A program made the position numbers and the translations under genes. This document shows positions 36,748 to 45,455 of a DNA stretch of 64,000 nucleotides, piece by piece. This DNA is from Stenotrophomonas oahuensis. GTDB lineage: Bacteria > Pseudomonadota > Gammaproteobacteria > Xanthomonadales > Xanthomonadaceae. The stretch lies in contig NZ_CP115541.1 in the NCBI RefSeq assembly GCF_031834595.1, positions 930,001 to 994,000 on the forward strand. The letters are read 5' to 3'. Positions within the stretch are counted from its first letter, which is position 1, and each line of letters starts with the position of its first letter. Under the pieces are notes generated by a model. The model made no database searches, was not told the DNA's origin, and worked only from the letters and a program-made list of their open reading frames with translations.

Positions 36748-37353
36748 ATGTCCTCGAACCGCCCGCTTCGCGCTGTCCTGCTGATCTCGCTGGTGTCGCT
36801 GTTGTCCGCCTGCGCGTTCGGCGACGCCAAGCCGACGCCGCCGGCGGAGGTCGCCACCACCGGGCCCGGTGCGCCGATCGACCTGCAGCGCTTCATGGGT
36901 ACGTGGTATGTGATCGGGCGGGTGCCTAACCCGGTCGAGCGCGGTCATGTGGCCAGCGTCAACGAATACTCACTGCGCGGCGACCAGAAGGTCTCGATCA
37001 CCTACCGCTATCGCGACGGCTTCTCGCAGCCACTGCAGGAACTGACCGTGCGCGCCTCGGTAGATGAGAAGAGCGGCAACCATAACTGGCGGACCTGGTT
37101 CTACAAGGTGGTGCCGACTCACACCCGCGTGCTTGAAGTGGCCCCGGACTACTCCTGGGCGATGCTCGGCTACCCCGGCCGCGAGATGGCCTGGATCTTC
37201 GCCCGCCAGCCAGACATGGACAAAGAGCTTTACAAGGAACTGGCCACCCGCCTGCGTGACCAGTACGGGGTCAACACCGACAAGCTCAAGCGCGTGCCGC
37301 AGCACAAGGAACAGGTGGACCGGCTGGGCTTCGAGGTTCCGAACGTCCGTTGA
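36748..37353 (+). CDS. blc: Lipocalin (Blc-like) outer-membrane lipoprotein
   Basis: 201 residues with a lipobox (VSLLSACAFG) and the lipocalin fold: FMGTWYVIGRVPN (the GxW motif), NEYSLRGDQKVSITYRYRDG, WRTWFYKVVPT, and YPGREMAWIFARQPDMD. Bacterial lipocalins bind lysophospholipids or fatty acids and help maintain the envelope. ATG at 36748 has GGAG upstream; an earlier ATG (36715) would move the signal peptide inward. It converges with higA, with only 4 bp between stops. Confidence 0.92.
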   Translation: MSSNRPLRAVLLISLVSLLSACAFGDAKPTPPAEVATTGPGAPIDLQRFMGTWYVIGRVPNPVERGHVASVNEYSLRGDQKVSITYRYRDGFSQPLQELTVRASVDEKSGNHNWRTWFYKVVPTHTRVLEVAPDYSWAMLGYPGREMAWIFARQPDMDKELYKELATRLRDQYGVNTDKLKRVPQHKEQVDRLGFEVPNVR

Positions 37354-37357
37354 GGGG

Positions 37358-37660
37358 TCAAGCCGCCACGCGCGGCTGTACGCGGCTTTCGATTTCGGAC
37401 CAGGTGGCCAGCGTCTTCAGGTCGTACTCGGCCTGCAGCGCCAGCCAGGACGCCGCGTCACCGCCAAAATGACGCGCAAGGCGGGCCGCCGTATCGGCGG
37501 TGATGCCCCGGGTCTCATGCACGATGGCGTGCAGACGCGTGGCGGGCACATCCAGCGCCCTTGCCAGCGCATTGATGCTCAACTCCAGCGGCAGCAGGAA
37601 CTCTTCCCGCAGCACCTCGCCCGGATGAATGGCCCGTAGCTTGTTGGTAGGACGGCTCAT
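37358..37660 (-). CDS. higA: HigA-family antitoxin
   Basis: 100 residues, XRE-type helix-turn-helix. The block IHPGEVLREEFLLPLELSI, NALARALDVPATRLHAIV (recognition region) and ITADTAARLARHFGG are characteristic of HigA antitoxins that bind the toxin and repress their own promoter. ATG at 37660 with GAGGTG upstream. The toxin gene lies first in the operon, as is usual for higBA, with 10 bp between genes. Confidence 0.93.
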   Translation of the reverse strand: MSRPTNKLRAIHPGEVLREEFLLPLELSINALARALDVPATRLHAIVHETRGITADTAARLARHFGGDAASWLALQAEYDLKTLATWSEIESRVQPRVAA

Positions 37661-37670
37661 GGTGGGCACC

Positions 37671-37949
37671 TCAGTGGCAGTCAACGATCTCGACATCGCA
37701 GGCACCGGCATCGGTCCATACGCAACACACCCGCCATTGCGCATTGATGCGGATGCTGTGCTGTCCGCGCCGGTTCCCTGCCAACGCCTCCAGCCGGTTT
37801 CCGGGCGGGCTTCGCAGAAAGTCCAGTGTCTGCGCCGAATCGAGCATCTGCAGCTTGCGCTCGGCCGCCGCACGGAAGTTGCGGAACGGCCGAGGGCATT
37901 GGCCTTCGAACAAGGATTGCGTACGGCGGCAGCGGAACGACTGGATCAT
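37671..37949 (-). CDS. higB: HigB-family mRNA interferase toxin
   Basis: 92 residues, RelE-like. MIQSFRCRRTQSLFEG start, AERKLQMLDSAQTLDFLRSPPGNRLEAL, GQHSIRINAQWRVCCVW and the DVEIVDCH end match HigB toxins that cut mRNA on translating ribosomes. The usual DYH end is DCH here. ATG at 37949 overlaps the left end of a palindromic operator (37948-37978). Confidence 0.92.
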   Translation of the reverse strand: MIQSFRCRRTQSLFEGQCPRPFRNFRAAAERKLQMLDSAQTLDFLRSPPGNRLEALAGNRRGQHSIRINAQWRVCCVWTDAGACDVEIVDCH

Positions 37950-37978
37950 TCCGAATAGCGTATTACGCAGAACGGAAT
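37948..37978. promoter_or_regulatory. higBA operator palindrome
   Basis: ATTCCG ... CGTATTACG ... CGGAAT: outer 6-bp arms and an inner CGTA-T-TACG share one centre at 37963; 11 of 15 positions per arm match. It overlaps the higB start codon, which suits autorepression by HigA. Confidence 0.75.
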
Positions 37979-38027
37979 ATAACACGGACGGTGGTCACGG
38001 TACAGGCAATATCAATCGCCTATCCCG

Positions 38028-38083
38028 GTAGGGCCGGCCGCTGGCCGGCATATCCACAACAGCCACGCAGGGCGTGGCTCTAC
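38028..38083. repeat. SMAG-like palindrome, dimer
   Basis: GTAG + GGCCGGCCGCTGGCCGGC, a spacer, then GCCACGCAGGGCGTGGC + TCTAC. It separates higBA from metI, ending 4 bp from the metI stop codon, and may act as the metNI terminator. Confidence 0.85.
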
Positions 38084-38086
38084 GGG

Positions 38087-38779
38087 TCACTTCCGGGTGT
38101 AACGCGTCACCAGCCAGTCGCCCAGCATCTGCAGCACCTGCACCAGCACCAGCAGCAGGACTACGGTGACCAGGGCCACGTCGGTGTGCGAACGCTGGTA
38201 GCCGTCGCGGAAGGCCAGGTCGCCCAGGCCGCCGGAGCCGATTGCACCGCCCATGGCGGTGAAGCCGATCAGGGCGATCACGGTCACCGTGGCACCCGCG
38301 ATCAGACCGGGCCGGGCTTCGGGAAGCAGGACACGGGTCACCAGTTGCCAGGTCGTCGCACCCATCGCCTGGCTGGCCTCGATCACGCCGCGATCCACTT
38401 CACGCAGCGCGGTTTCAACCAGACGGGCGTAGAACGGTGCCGCACCGATCACCAGCGGCACAATCGCACCGCGCACGCCCAGCGAGGTGCCCATCATCCA
38501 CAAGGTGATCGGAATCAGCACGATCATCAGGATGATGAAAGGCACCGAGCGCAGCAGGTTCACCACCAGCGCCAGGGCACCGTACAGCACCGGCTTGCGG
38601 TGCAGCTGCGGCGACCCGGTGAGGAACAGCAGCACGCCCAGCGGCAGGCCGATCAGCAGGGTCAACGGCAGCGAGCCGCCCAGCATCAGCAGGGTGTCGA
38701 TCGTGGCCTGGCCGATGTCGCCCCACTTGGCGGCATCGAGGTGACGGAAGAAGCCGTCGGCAGCAGCAACAAGGTTCAT
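38087..38779 (-). CDS. metI: Methionine ABC transporter permease MetI
   Basis: 230 residues with five to six hydrophobic segments. The [32 protein letters not shown] region and the coupling loop [22 protein letters not shown] match MetI permeases. It moves D/L-methionine across the inner membrane as partner of MetN. Its ATG overlaps the metN stop (38776-38779). No metQ follows; the next gene on this strand is higB. Confidence 0.93.
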   Translation of the reverse strand: MNLVAAADGFFRHLDAAKWGDIGQATIDTLLMLGGSLPLTLLIGLPLGVLLFLTGSPQLHRKPVLYGALALVVNLLRSVPFIILMIVLIPITLWMMGTSLGVRGAIVPLVIGAAPFYARLVETALREVDRGVIEASQAMGATTWQLVTRVLLPEARPGLIAGATVTVIALIGFTAMGGAIGSGGLGDLAFRDGYQRSHTDVALVTVVLLLVLVQVLQMLGDWLVTRYTRK

Positions 38780-39783
38780 CGGCGCAGCTCCTCCACGTGA
38801 ACGCCCGCAGCCACGAAACCGGCCTGCGCGGCCTGCACGTCACCACCGACCAGCGACACCGTGAGCTGGCCGTAAGGGGTGTCCTTGATGCGGTCGATGC
38901 GCCCGGACAGGATGTTGTAGTCCACGCCAGTGTCGCGCGCGATGCGCCCCAGCAGCGGTTCGTAGGTGTCGCCGCCGAGGAAGGTCAGGCGCACGATGCG
39001 CCCGGCCACGGCTTCGAAGTCCTTGTGCAGCACGCCTTCGTCGATGTGTTCGGACTCGCTGACGAAACGCCGCGTGGTCGGGTGCTGCGGGTGCAGGAAC
39101 ACCTCGGTGACCGGACCGGTTTCCACCAGCGCGCCCGCGTCGAGCACGGCCACGCGGTCGCAGACGCGGCGGATCACGTCCATCTCATGGGTGATCAGCA
39201 CGATGGTCAGGCCCAGCTCGCGGTTGATCTGACCCAGCAGGTTCAGCACCGACGCGGTGGTCTGCGGGTCCAGCGCGCTGGTGGCCTCGTCGCACAACAG
39301 GATCTGCGGGCGGGTGGCCAGAGCACGGGCGATGCCGACGCGCTGCTTCTGGCCGCCGCTCAGCTGCGCCGGGTACTTGTTGGCATGCGCTTCCAGGCCC
39401 ACGGTGTGCAGCAGTTCGGCCACGCGGGCGTCGATCTCCGCGCGCGGGGTACCGGCCAGTTCCAGCGGGAAGGCCACGTTGGCCGCCACCGTGCACGAAG
39501 AAAGCAGATTGAAGTGCTGGAAGATCATGCCGATGCGCCGGCGCAGCGCGCGCAGCCCGTCGGCGTCGAGCGCGGTGACATCTTCGCCATTGATCAGCAG
39601 ACGGCCGCCACTGGGTTCTTCCAGGCGGTTGATCAGGCGGATCAGGGTCGACTTGCCTGCCCCGGAATGGCCAATGATGCCGAACACCTCGCCGGCCTCG
39701 ATGGTCAGGTCCAGCGGCTGCAGCGCGGCGATCGCGCGTCCGCCGACGGCATAGGATTTGTGCAGGCGCTGGAACTCGATCAC
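38776..39783 (-). CDS. metN: Methionine ABC transporter ATP-binding protein MetN
   Basis: 335 residues from a GTG at 39783 ([10 protein letters not shown] start fits the family; the longer frame does not). Walker [16 protein letters not shown]-loop FQHFNLLSS, signature [14 protein letters not shown], Walker [14 protein letters not shown] and H-loop THEMDV. The C-terminal NIL regulatory domain ([29 protein letters not shown]) binds methionine and inhibits transport. It drives uptake through MetI. Confidence 0.94.
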   Translation of the reverse strand: MIEFQRLHKSYAVGGRAIAALQPLDLTIEAGEVFGIIGHSGAGKSTLIRLINRLEEPSGGRLLINGEDVTALDADGLRALRRRIGMIFQHFNLLSSCTVAANVAFPLELAGTPRAEIDARVAELLHTVGLEAHANKYPAQLSGGQKQRVGIARALATRPQILLCDEATSALDPQTTASVLNLLGQINRELGLTIVLITHEMDVIRRVCDRVAVLDAGALVETGPVTEVFLHPQHPTTRRFVSESEHIDEGVLHKDFEAVAGRIVRLTFLGGDTYEPLLGRIARDTGVDYNILSGRIDRIKDTPYGQLTVSLVGGDVQAAQAGFVAAGVHVEELRR

Positions 39784-39915
39784 GTGGCGATCAACCGGGC
39801 ATCGATGGGAGGGGGCGTGCAGCCTACCAGCGCGGGACGGCCCTGGCCCGCGCGGCACGGAGGAATGATATTCCGTTTGCTTATAAGGTGACGTCTTCGT
39901 CCCGTCCGGCGGGGC

Positions 39916-40812
39916 CTATGGGTGGTCCAGCGGGGCCGGAGCAGCCACCTTGCGGACCCGCTCCCGGTGCAGCAGGTACAGCCCGGAGGCGACGATGATG
40001 GCCCCGCCCAGCCAGGTATAGCCATCGGGCAGCACGCCCCAGAACAGCACGTCCCAGCCGATCACCCAGACCAGCCCGGTGTACTCCAGCGGCGCGATCA
40101 ACGAGGCTTCGCCCAGCTGGAAGGCCCGGGTCAGCGCCACCTGCCCGGCCGCGCCGGCCAGGCCCATGCCCGCGATCAGACCGGCGTGACCCCACTGCAG
40201 CGGCTGCCAGTCCGGGATCGCCAACAGGCCGGCCCCCAGCGCCAGCAGGGCCAGGAACCAGACCACCATCGACTGCGGGGTATCGGTGCGGGTCAGCATG
40301 CTGACCGTGATCGCGGCCACGGCGTAGGCGGTGGCCGCCAGCAGCACCATCAGCCCCGGTACGGAAATGAACCCGTCCACGCCCGGGCGCAGCACCACCA
40401 GCACCCCGACCAGACCGATGCCGATGGCCACCCAGCGACGCGGGCCGACGGTTTCACCCAGCAGCGGCACCGACAGTGCCGCAATCAGCAGCGGAGCCAC
40501 GAAGTAAATGGTGTAGGCGGTGGACAGCGGCAGGCTGCGCAGCGCGAACACGAAGCAGCCGATCATGGTCATGCCAAGCAGGCCGCGCAGCAGGTGCAGG
40601 CCCCAGCGCACCGGAATGAGCGAGCGTGGGCCGGCCGTGGCCAGCACCCACACCAGCACGAACGGCAGCGAGGCAGCCCCGCGCAGGAAAGTGACCTGCA
40701 AGGTGGCGTAGCTGCCGGAGAGCTGCTTCATGCCGGCGTCCATCAGGGAAAAGCAGGCTACCGCGGCCAGCATCCAGAAGACGGCCCGGGTCGGGGATTT
40801 GAGCGTGTTCAT
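39916..40812 (-). CDS. DMT-superfamily EamA transporter
   Basis: 298 residues, about ten hydrophobic helices in two EamA repeats (first ending near LGETVGPRRW, second ending near LFWGVLPDGYTWLGGAIIVASG). Such proteins export amino acids or other metabolites; the substrate is unknown. It lies 132 bp upstream of metN in the same direction and is divergent from yajQ, 78 bp away. The C-terminal tail is short and basic. Confidence 0.9.
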   Translation of the reverse strand: MNTLKSPTRAVFWMLAAVACFSLMDAGMKQLSGSYATLQVTFLRGAASLPFVLVWVLATAGPRSLIPVRWGLHLLRGLLGMTMIGCFVFALRSLPLSTAYTIYFVAPLLIAALSVPLLGETVGPRRWVAIGIGLVGVLVVLRPGVDGFISVPGLMVLLAATAYAVAAITVSMLTRTDTPQSMVVWFLALLALGAGLLAIPDWQPLQWGHAGLIAGMGLAGAAGQVALTRAFQLGEASLIAPLEYTGLVWVIGWDVLFWGVLPDGYTWLGGAIIVASGLYLLHRERVRKVAAPAPLDHP

Positions 40813-40890
40813 GGCCCATTATCGCCGGCCTTGGCGGGCCGTCCATGCCCGGGCGGTTAGAATGACCGCTTCTTCTGCTGGAGTATGCCC

Positions 40891-41373
40891 ATGCCGTCAT
40901 TTGACGTCGTTTCCGAAGTCGACACCCACGAGCTGACCAATGCCGTCGACCAGGCCAACCGCGAGCTGTCCACCCGCTTCGACTTCAAGGGCGTGGACGC
41001 CAAGTTCGTACTGGAAGACAGCGTGATCAAGCAGAGCGCCCCCAGCGAGTTCCAGCTGGAGCAGATGACGGTGATCCTGCGTCAGCGCCTCACTGCCCGC
41101 AAGATCGATGCCGGCTGCCTGGAGTTCGGCGACATCCTCACCAACCTCGGCGGCGCGCGCCAGGACGTCACCGTCAAGCAGGGCATCGAACAGAAGATCG
41201 CCAAGAAGATCGCGGCCAAGCTGAAGGAAGCCAAGCTCAAGGTGGAAAGCCAGATCAACGGCGACAAGCTGCGCGTGACCGGCAAGAAGCGCGATGACCT
41301 GCAGGATGCGATCGCGCTGCTGAAGAAGGAAAACTTCGAGATCCCGCTGCAGTTCGACAATTTCCGTGATTGA
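40891..41373 (+). CDS. yajQ: YajQ-family nucleotide-binding protein
   Basis: 160 residues with the family start MPSFDVVSEVDTHELTNAVDQ and two ferredoxin-like repeats, including TRFDFKGVDAKF, LEFGDILTNLGGARQDVTVKQGI and the end NFEIPLQFDNFRD. A Xanthomonas relative binds cyclic di-GMP and controls virulence genes with a LysR-type partner; this member's ligand is inferred. ATG at 40891 has GGAG 9 nt upstream. The DUF1415 gene follows directly. Confidence 0.95.
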   Translation: MPSFDVVSEVDTHELTNAVDQANRELSTRFDFKGVDAKFVLEDSVIKQSAPSEFQLEQMTVILRQRLTARKIDAGCLEFGDILTNLGGARQDVTVKQGIEQKIAKKIAAKLKEAKLKVESQINGDKLRVTGKKRDDLQDAIALLKKENFEIPLQFDNFRD

Positions 41374-41374
41374 G

Positions 41375-41938
41375 ATGAACGACGCCTCCGATCCCATTGC
41401 CGACACCCGCAAGTGGCTGGAGAACATTGTGATCGGGCTGAACCTGTGCCCGTTCGCCAAGGCGGTGTACGTGAAGGAACAGGTGCGTTTCGTGCTCAGC
41501 GACGCCACCACGCCCGAAGCACTGCTGGAAGAGCTGGCCGAGGAGCTGGTACTGCTGCGCGACACCCCGGCCGAGCAGATCGACACCACGCTGATTGTGC
41601 ATCCGGAGGTCCTGACCGACTTCCTGGACTACAACGACTTCCTGGATAACGCCGACGCGGCCATCGAGGCGCTGGACCTGCAGGGCATCCTGCAGGTGGC
41701 CAGCTTCCACCCGCAGTACCAATTTGCCGGTGTGGCAGCGGACGATGTGAGCAATTACACCAACCGCGCGCCCTACCCCACCCTGCATCTGCTGCGCGAG
41801 GACAGCGTGGAGCGTGCGGTGGCAGCGTTCCCGGACCCGGATGTGATCGTGGAGCGCAACATCGCCACGCTCGACAAGCTGGGCGTGGAGGGCTGGACCC
41901 GCCTGCTCGGCCGCAAGGACACCCCGCCATGCCACTGA
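41375..41938 (+). CDS. DUF1415 family protein
   Basis: 187 residues. NIVIGLNLCPFAKAVYVKEQVRF at the start, LIVHPEVLTDFLDYNDFL, and ASFHPQYQFAGVAADDVSNYTNRAPYPTLHLLRE are the hallmark of DUF1415. Function unknown; one conserved Cys (NLCPF) and several conserved His/Asp could form an active site. It starts 1 bp after the yajQ stop and overlaps the SDR gene by 10 bp, so all three form one operon. Confidence 0.92.
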   Translation: MNDASDPIADTRKWLENIVIGLNLCPFAKAVYVKEQVRFVLSDATTPEALLEELAEELVLLRDTPAEQIDTTLIVHPEVLTDFLDYNDFLDNADAAIEALDLQGILQVASFHPQYQFAGVAADDVSNYTNRAPYPTLHLLREDSVERAVAAFPDPDVIVERNIATLDKLGVEGWTRLLGRKDTPPCH

Positions 41939-42729
41939 CCCCGTCCGTTGCCGACTGGCCTGCACAACCGCTGCGCGACCGCGTGGTGGTGGTCACCGGC
42001 GGCGCGCAGGGCGTGGGCCGTGGCATTGCGCAGGCCGTGCTGGGTGCAGGCGGCAGCGTGATGATTGCCGACCTGGATGCCGATGCCGGCAAGGCCTGCC
42101 TGAAGGAGTGGAACCTGCCCGAACGCGCCGCATTCCAGCGCGCGGACGTGGCCAGCGAGCGCAGCGTGCAGGCGTTGATCAAAGCGACGCTGAAGCGATT
42201 CGGTCGCATTGACGGCCTGGTCAACAACGCCGGGATCGCCAGCGCGCATGGCACGCCACTGGCCGGGATGAGCATGACCGAATGGCAGCGTCGCCTGTCC
42301 AGCCTGCACGGCGCGTTCCTGTGCAGCAAGCACGCCCTGCCCGCCTTGAACGCGCAGGGCGGTGCGATCATCAACATCGCTTCGACCCGCGCATGGCAGT
42401 CTGAAGCGAACAGTGAAGCCTATGCTGCCGCCAAAGGTGGGCTGGTGGCGTTCACGCACGCGCTGGCAATCAGTGCCGGGCCGAAGGTGCGGGTGAACAG
42501 TATCAGCCCCGGCTGGATCACCACCGATGCATGGCAGGCACCGTCACGCCGGCGTACGCCGAAGCTGTCGCGGCGTGATCATGCGCAGCATGCGGTGGGG
42601 CGGGTTGGGCAGCCGGAGGATATCGGTGCTTTGGCGGTGTTTCTGCTGTCGGACCTGGCGGGCTTCATCACCGGCCAGGACCATATCGTCGATGGCGGCA
42701 TGAGCCGCACGATGATTTACGCCGATTGA
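41929..42729 (+). CDS. Short-chain dehydrogenase/reductase
   Basis: 266 residues, classical SDR fold: cofactor loop TGGAQGVGRG, NNAG motif in GLVNNAGIA, active-site Ser in IINIASTRA and the catalytic YAAAK, then the SPGWI block. Acidic residue after beta-2 (IADLDAD) suggests NAD(H). Substrate unknown. It overlaps the DUF1415 gene by 10 bp and is third of the yajQ unit. Confidence 0.9.
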   Translation: MPLTPSVADWPAQPLRDRVVVVTGGAQGVGRGIAQAVLGAGGSVMIADLDADAGKACLKEWNLPERAAFQRADVASERSVQALIKATLKRFGRIDGLVNNAGIASAHGTPLAGMSMTEWQRRLSSLHGAFLCSKHALPALNAQGGAIINIASTRAWQSEANSEAYAAAKGGLVAFTHALAISAGPKVRVNSISPGWITTDAWQAPSRRRTPKLSRRDHAQHAVGRVGQPEDIGALAVFLLSDLAGFITGQDHIVDGGMSRTMIYAD

Positions 42730-42738
42730 TCCAACCAT

Positions 42739-42800
42739 GTATCGACCAACGGTCGATACCTACCATGCATTCCGGTAGGTACCGACCGTTGGTCGGTACC
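42739..42800. repeat. GTAG palindrome dimer, GACCAACGGTC subfamily
   Basis: GTATCGACCAACGGTCGATAC + CTAC, a spacer, then GTAG + GTACCGACCGTTGGTCGGTAC. It lies between two convergent genes, SDR and prlC, and may serve as their terminator. Confidence 0.85.
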
Positions 42801-42808
42801 GTGCGATA

Positions 42809-44839
42809 TCACCCGGCCATGCCGTTGTGACGCAGAAGTGCATCCACCGTCGGCGCACGCCCACGGAAGGCGGCAAAATTCTCCGCCGCGCTCCGGCTGC
42901 CACCGCGCGACAGCACCTCGTCGCGGAATCGCTTGCCGGTCTCTGCCACCTTGCCGGGCGCTTCCTCGAACGCAGCATAGGCATCGGCACTCAGCACTTC
43001 AGCCCACTTGTAGCTGTAATACCCCGCCGCATAACCGCCGGCGAAGATATGGCTGAACTGATGCGGGAAGCGATTCCATGCTGGCGGCCGGTTCACCGCC
43101 ACCTCGTCACGCACGCGCTCCAGCAGCTGCAGCACGCTGTCCTGCGCGGGCGCATAGTCGCTATGCAGCTGCATGTCGAACAATGCGAATTCCAGCTGGC
43201 GCACGGTGAACATGCCGCTCTGGAAGTTGCGCGCGGCCAGCATGCGGTCAAACAGCGCGCGCGGCAGCGGTTCGCCGCTGTCCACGTGCGCGGTCATTGC
43301 CTGCACGCGGTCCCACTCCCAGCAGAAATTCTCCATGAACTGGCTGGGCAGCTCGACCGCATCCCATTCCACGCCATTGATGCCGGCCACACCCAGTTCG
43401 CCCACGCGGGTCAGCAGCTGGTGCAGGCCGTGGCCCATTTCATGGAACAGCGTGGTCACTTCATCGTGACTGAAGGTGGCCGGCTTGCCATCACTGCCAC
43501 GCCCGAAGTTGCAGACCAGATACACCAGCGGGGTCTGCACGCCGTGCGCGGTGTCGCGGCGGTTGCGGCAGTCGTCCATCCAGGCCCCGCCACGCTTTCC
43601 TTCGCGTGAGTACAGATCCAGATAGAACTGACCAACCAGCCCGCCCTGCGCATCCACCACGCGATAGAAGCGCACGTCCGGATGCCACACCGGTGCCACG
43701 TCCGGCTGCACCTCCAGCCCGTACAGGCCGCAGATGACGCTGAACAACCCCTCCAGCACCTTGGGCTCGGTGAAGTACTGTTTCACTTCCTGAGCGGAAT
43801 AGCTGTAGCGGGCCTGCTTCAGCTTTTCGCTGGCATAGGCCAGGTCCCAGGCCTCCAGCGTTTCCAACCCCAGTTCTTCACGGGCGAAGGCTTCCAGTTC
43901 CGCGCGGTCGCGTTGTGCATAGGGCTTGGCGCGCGCGGCCAGGTCGCGCAGGAAGGCCAGCACCTGGGCCGCGTCGTCGGCCATCTTGGTAGCAATGGAG
44001 TACTCGGCATAGTTGGCAAAGCCGAGCAGTGTTGCCAGCTCGGCGCGCAGCGCCAGCACGCGGTCGATGTTGCCGCTGTTGTCCAGTGCACTGTCGCCGA
44101 ACTCGGAGGCACGCAGCGCGTTGGCGCGGTACAGCGCCTCACGCAGCGGGCGATGCGACGCATAGGTCTGCACCGGCAGGTAGCACGGCATCTGCAGGGT
44201 GAGCTTCCACCCGGCCTTGCCGTCCTTTTCCGCGCCCGCACGGGCCGCGGCCACCACGTCCTCCGGCAGGCCCGCCAGCTCGGCGGCGTCTTCGACGATC
44301 AGCGACCACGCATCGGTGGCATCCAGCACATTCTGTGAGAACTTCGCCGACAGCGCCGACAGTTCCTCGCGGATGGCGCTGTAACGGGCCTTGCCGGCGT
44401 CATCCAGTTCGGCACCGCCCAGACGGAAATCGCGCAGCGCGTTGTCCAGCACCTTGCGCTGGGCAACGTCGAATTGCGCGGCTTCGGCACTGGCCGCCAG
44501 CGCGCGGTACTGCTCGAACAGCTTCAGGTTCTGGCCCAGCGCGCTGCCGAAGCGGGTCACCTTGGGCAGATTGGCGTTATAGGCTTCACGCAGTTCCGGC
44601 GTATTCACCACGCCCTGCAGATGCCCCACCTGGCCCCAGGCCCGCCACAGGCGCTCGGTGGCATCGTCCAGCGGCACCACGAACGTCTCCCAGGTGACCG
44701 GGCTCACCGTTTCGGCCTGCTTCACTGCCGCTTCGGCCTGCTCCAGCAGGGCATCGATCGCCGGGCCAACGTGCGCGGGCTGGATGGCATCGAAACGCGG
44801 CAGGCCCGAGAAGTCGAGCAGCGGATTGGCAGGGGTCAC
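42809..44839 (-). CDS. prlC: M3-family oligopeptidase A
   Basis: 676 residues, close to E. coli oligopeptidase A (about 680). Zinc site HEMGHGLHQLL with the third ligand in WDAVELPSQFMENF. N-terminal LLDFSGLPRFDAIQPAHVGPAI and C-terminal YYSYKWAEVLSADAYAAFEE are conserved blocks. A cytosolic endopeptidase that degrades signal peptides and short peptides. It stands alone, starting 154 bp from the divergent small unknown gene. Confidence 0.95.
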   Translation of the reverse strand: MTPANPLLDFSGLPRFDAIQPAHVGPAIDALLEQAEAAVKQAETVSPVTWETFVVPLDDATERLWRAWGQVGHLQGVVNTPELREAYNANLPKVTRFGSALGQNLKLFEQYRALAASAEAAQFDVAQRKVLDNALRDFRLGGAELDDAGKARYSAIREELSALSAKFSQNVLDATDAWSLIVEDAAELAGLPEDVVAAARAGAEKDGKAGWKLTLQMPCYLPVQTYASHRPLREALYRANALRASEFGDSALDNSGNIDRVLALRAELATLLGFANYAEYSIATKMADDAAQVLAFLRDLAARAKPYAQRDRAELEAFAREELGLETLEAWDLAYASEKLKQARYSYSAQEVKQYFTEPKVLEGLFSVICGLYGLEVQPDVAPVWHPDVRFYRVVDAQGGLVGQFYLDLYSREGKRGGAWMDDCRNRRDTAHGVQTPLVYLVCNFGRGSDGKPATFSHDEVTTLFHEMGHGLHQLLTRVGELGVAGINGVEWDAVELPSQFMENFCWEWDRVQAMTAHVDSGEPLPRALFDRMLAARNFQSGMFTVRQLEFALFDMQLHSDYAPAQDSVLQLLERVRDEVAVNRPPAWNRFPHQFSHIFAGGYAAGYYSYKWAEVLSADAYAAFEEAPGKVAETGKRFRDEVLSRGGSRSAAENFAAFRGRAPTVDALLRHNGMAG

Positions 44840-44993
44840 AGGGCATCTCCAGACAGCGGGTCAATGCACACGATATGGCACTGGGTGCGGGCAGGCACAA
44901 GGCCCGGATGCATCCTTTTCACATTCATTCACGCCCGGACCACGTCGCGCGGACGACGCTGGAGGCCCAACGAACGCTTTCCTCGGAGGGTTC

Positions 44994-45389
44994 ATGGACG
45001 CGGTTCAGGCCATTGCACCGCCTTTCGCCCTGCTTGCCACCGCCAGCCCGCGCGAGCTGGACTGGATTGCCGCCCTCGGCAGAACCGCCGAGCACGCGCG
45101 ACACCGCGAGGCACTGGAACAGGTGGTGGGTGCGCAGCACGGCAGGTTGCACGAGGACCAGATGTGGTTCCCCTACGAGGTGATCGAACTCGGTGCCATG
45201 CAGTGCGAGAAGGGGCACGAGCGCGAGTTCGTGCTGTGCACGCTGCTGGTGTTCATCGCCGCCCAGGCGGACCAGGCAGAAGTGAATCTGGACCTGCACT
45301 TCGACGATCACGCGACGGCCTATGAGGATCTGCCGCCGGTGCTGCGGGATGTGGTGCTGGATGCGTACGAGGCCAGTCGCGCCGCGTAG
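44994..45389 (+). CDS. Small protein of unknown function
   Basis: 131 residues. ATG at 44994 with a strong CGGAGGG site, which decides the start against a 112-codon longer frame. Soluble and acidic, with ASPRELDWIAALGRTAEHARHREAL, WFPYEVIELGAMQCEKGHERE and LHFDDHATAYEDLPPVL. No family recognised. The stop TAG is inside the GTAG end of a SMAG-like repeat. Confidence 0.85.
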   Translation: MDAVQAIAPPFALLATASPRELDWIAALGRTAEHARHREALEQVVGAQHGRLHEDQMWFPYEVIELGAMQCEKGHEREFVLCTLLVFIAAQADQAEVNLDLHFDDHATAYEDLPPVLRDVVLDAYEASRAA

Positions 45390-45440
45390 AGCCGGGCTTG
45401 CCCGGCTGCCTTTGGCGCAGCGGGGCAAGCCCCGCTCTAC
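45386..45440. repeat. SMAG-like palindrome, dimer
   Basis: GTAG + AGCCGGGCTTGCCCGGCT, a spacer TTTGGCG, then CAGCGGGGCAAGCCCCG + CTCTAC. The first GTAG carries the stop codon of the upstream gene. Confidence 0.85.
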
Positions 45441-45455
45441 GGAATCACTGGCACA

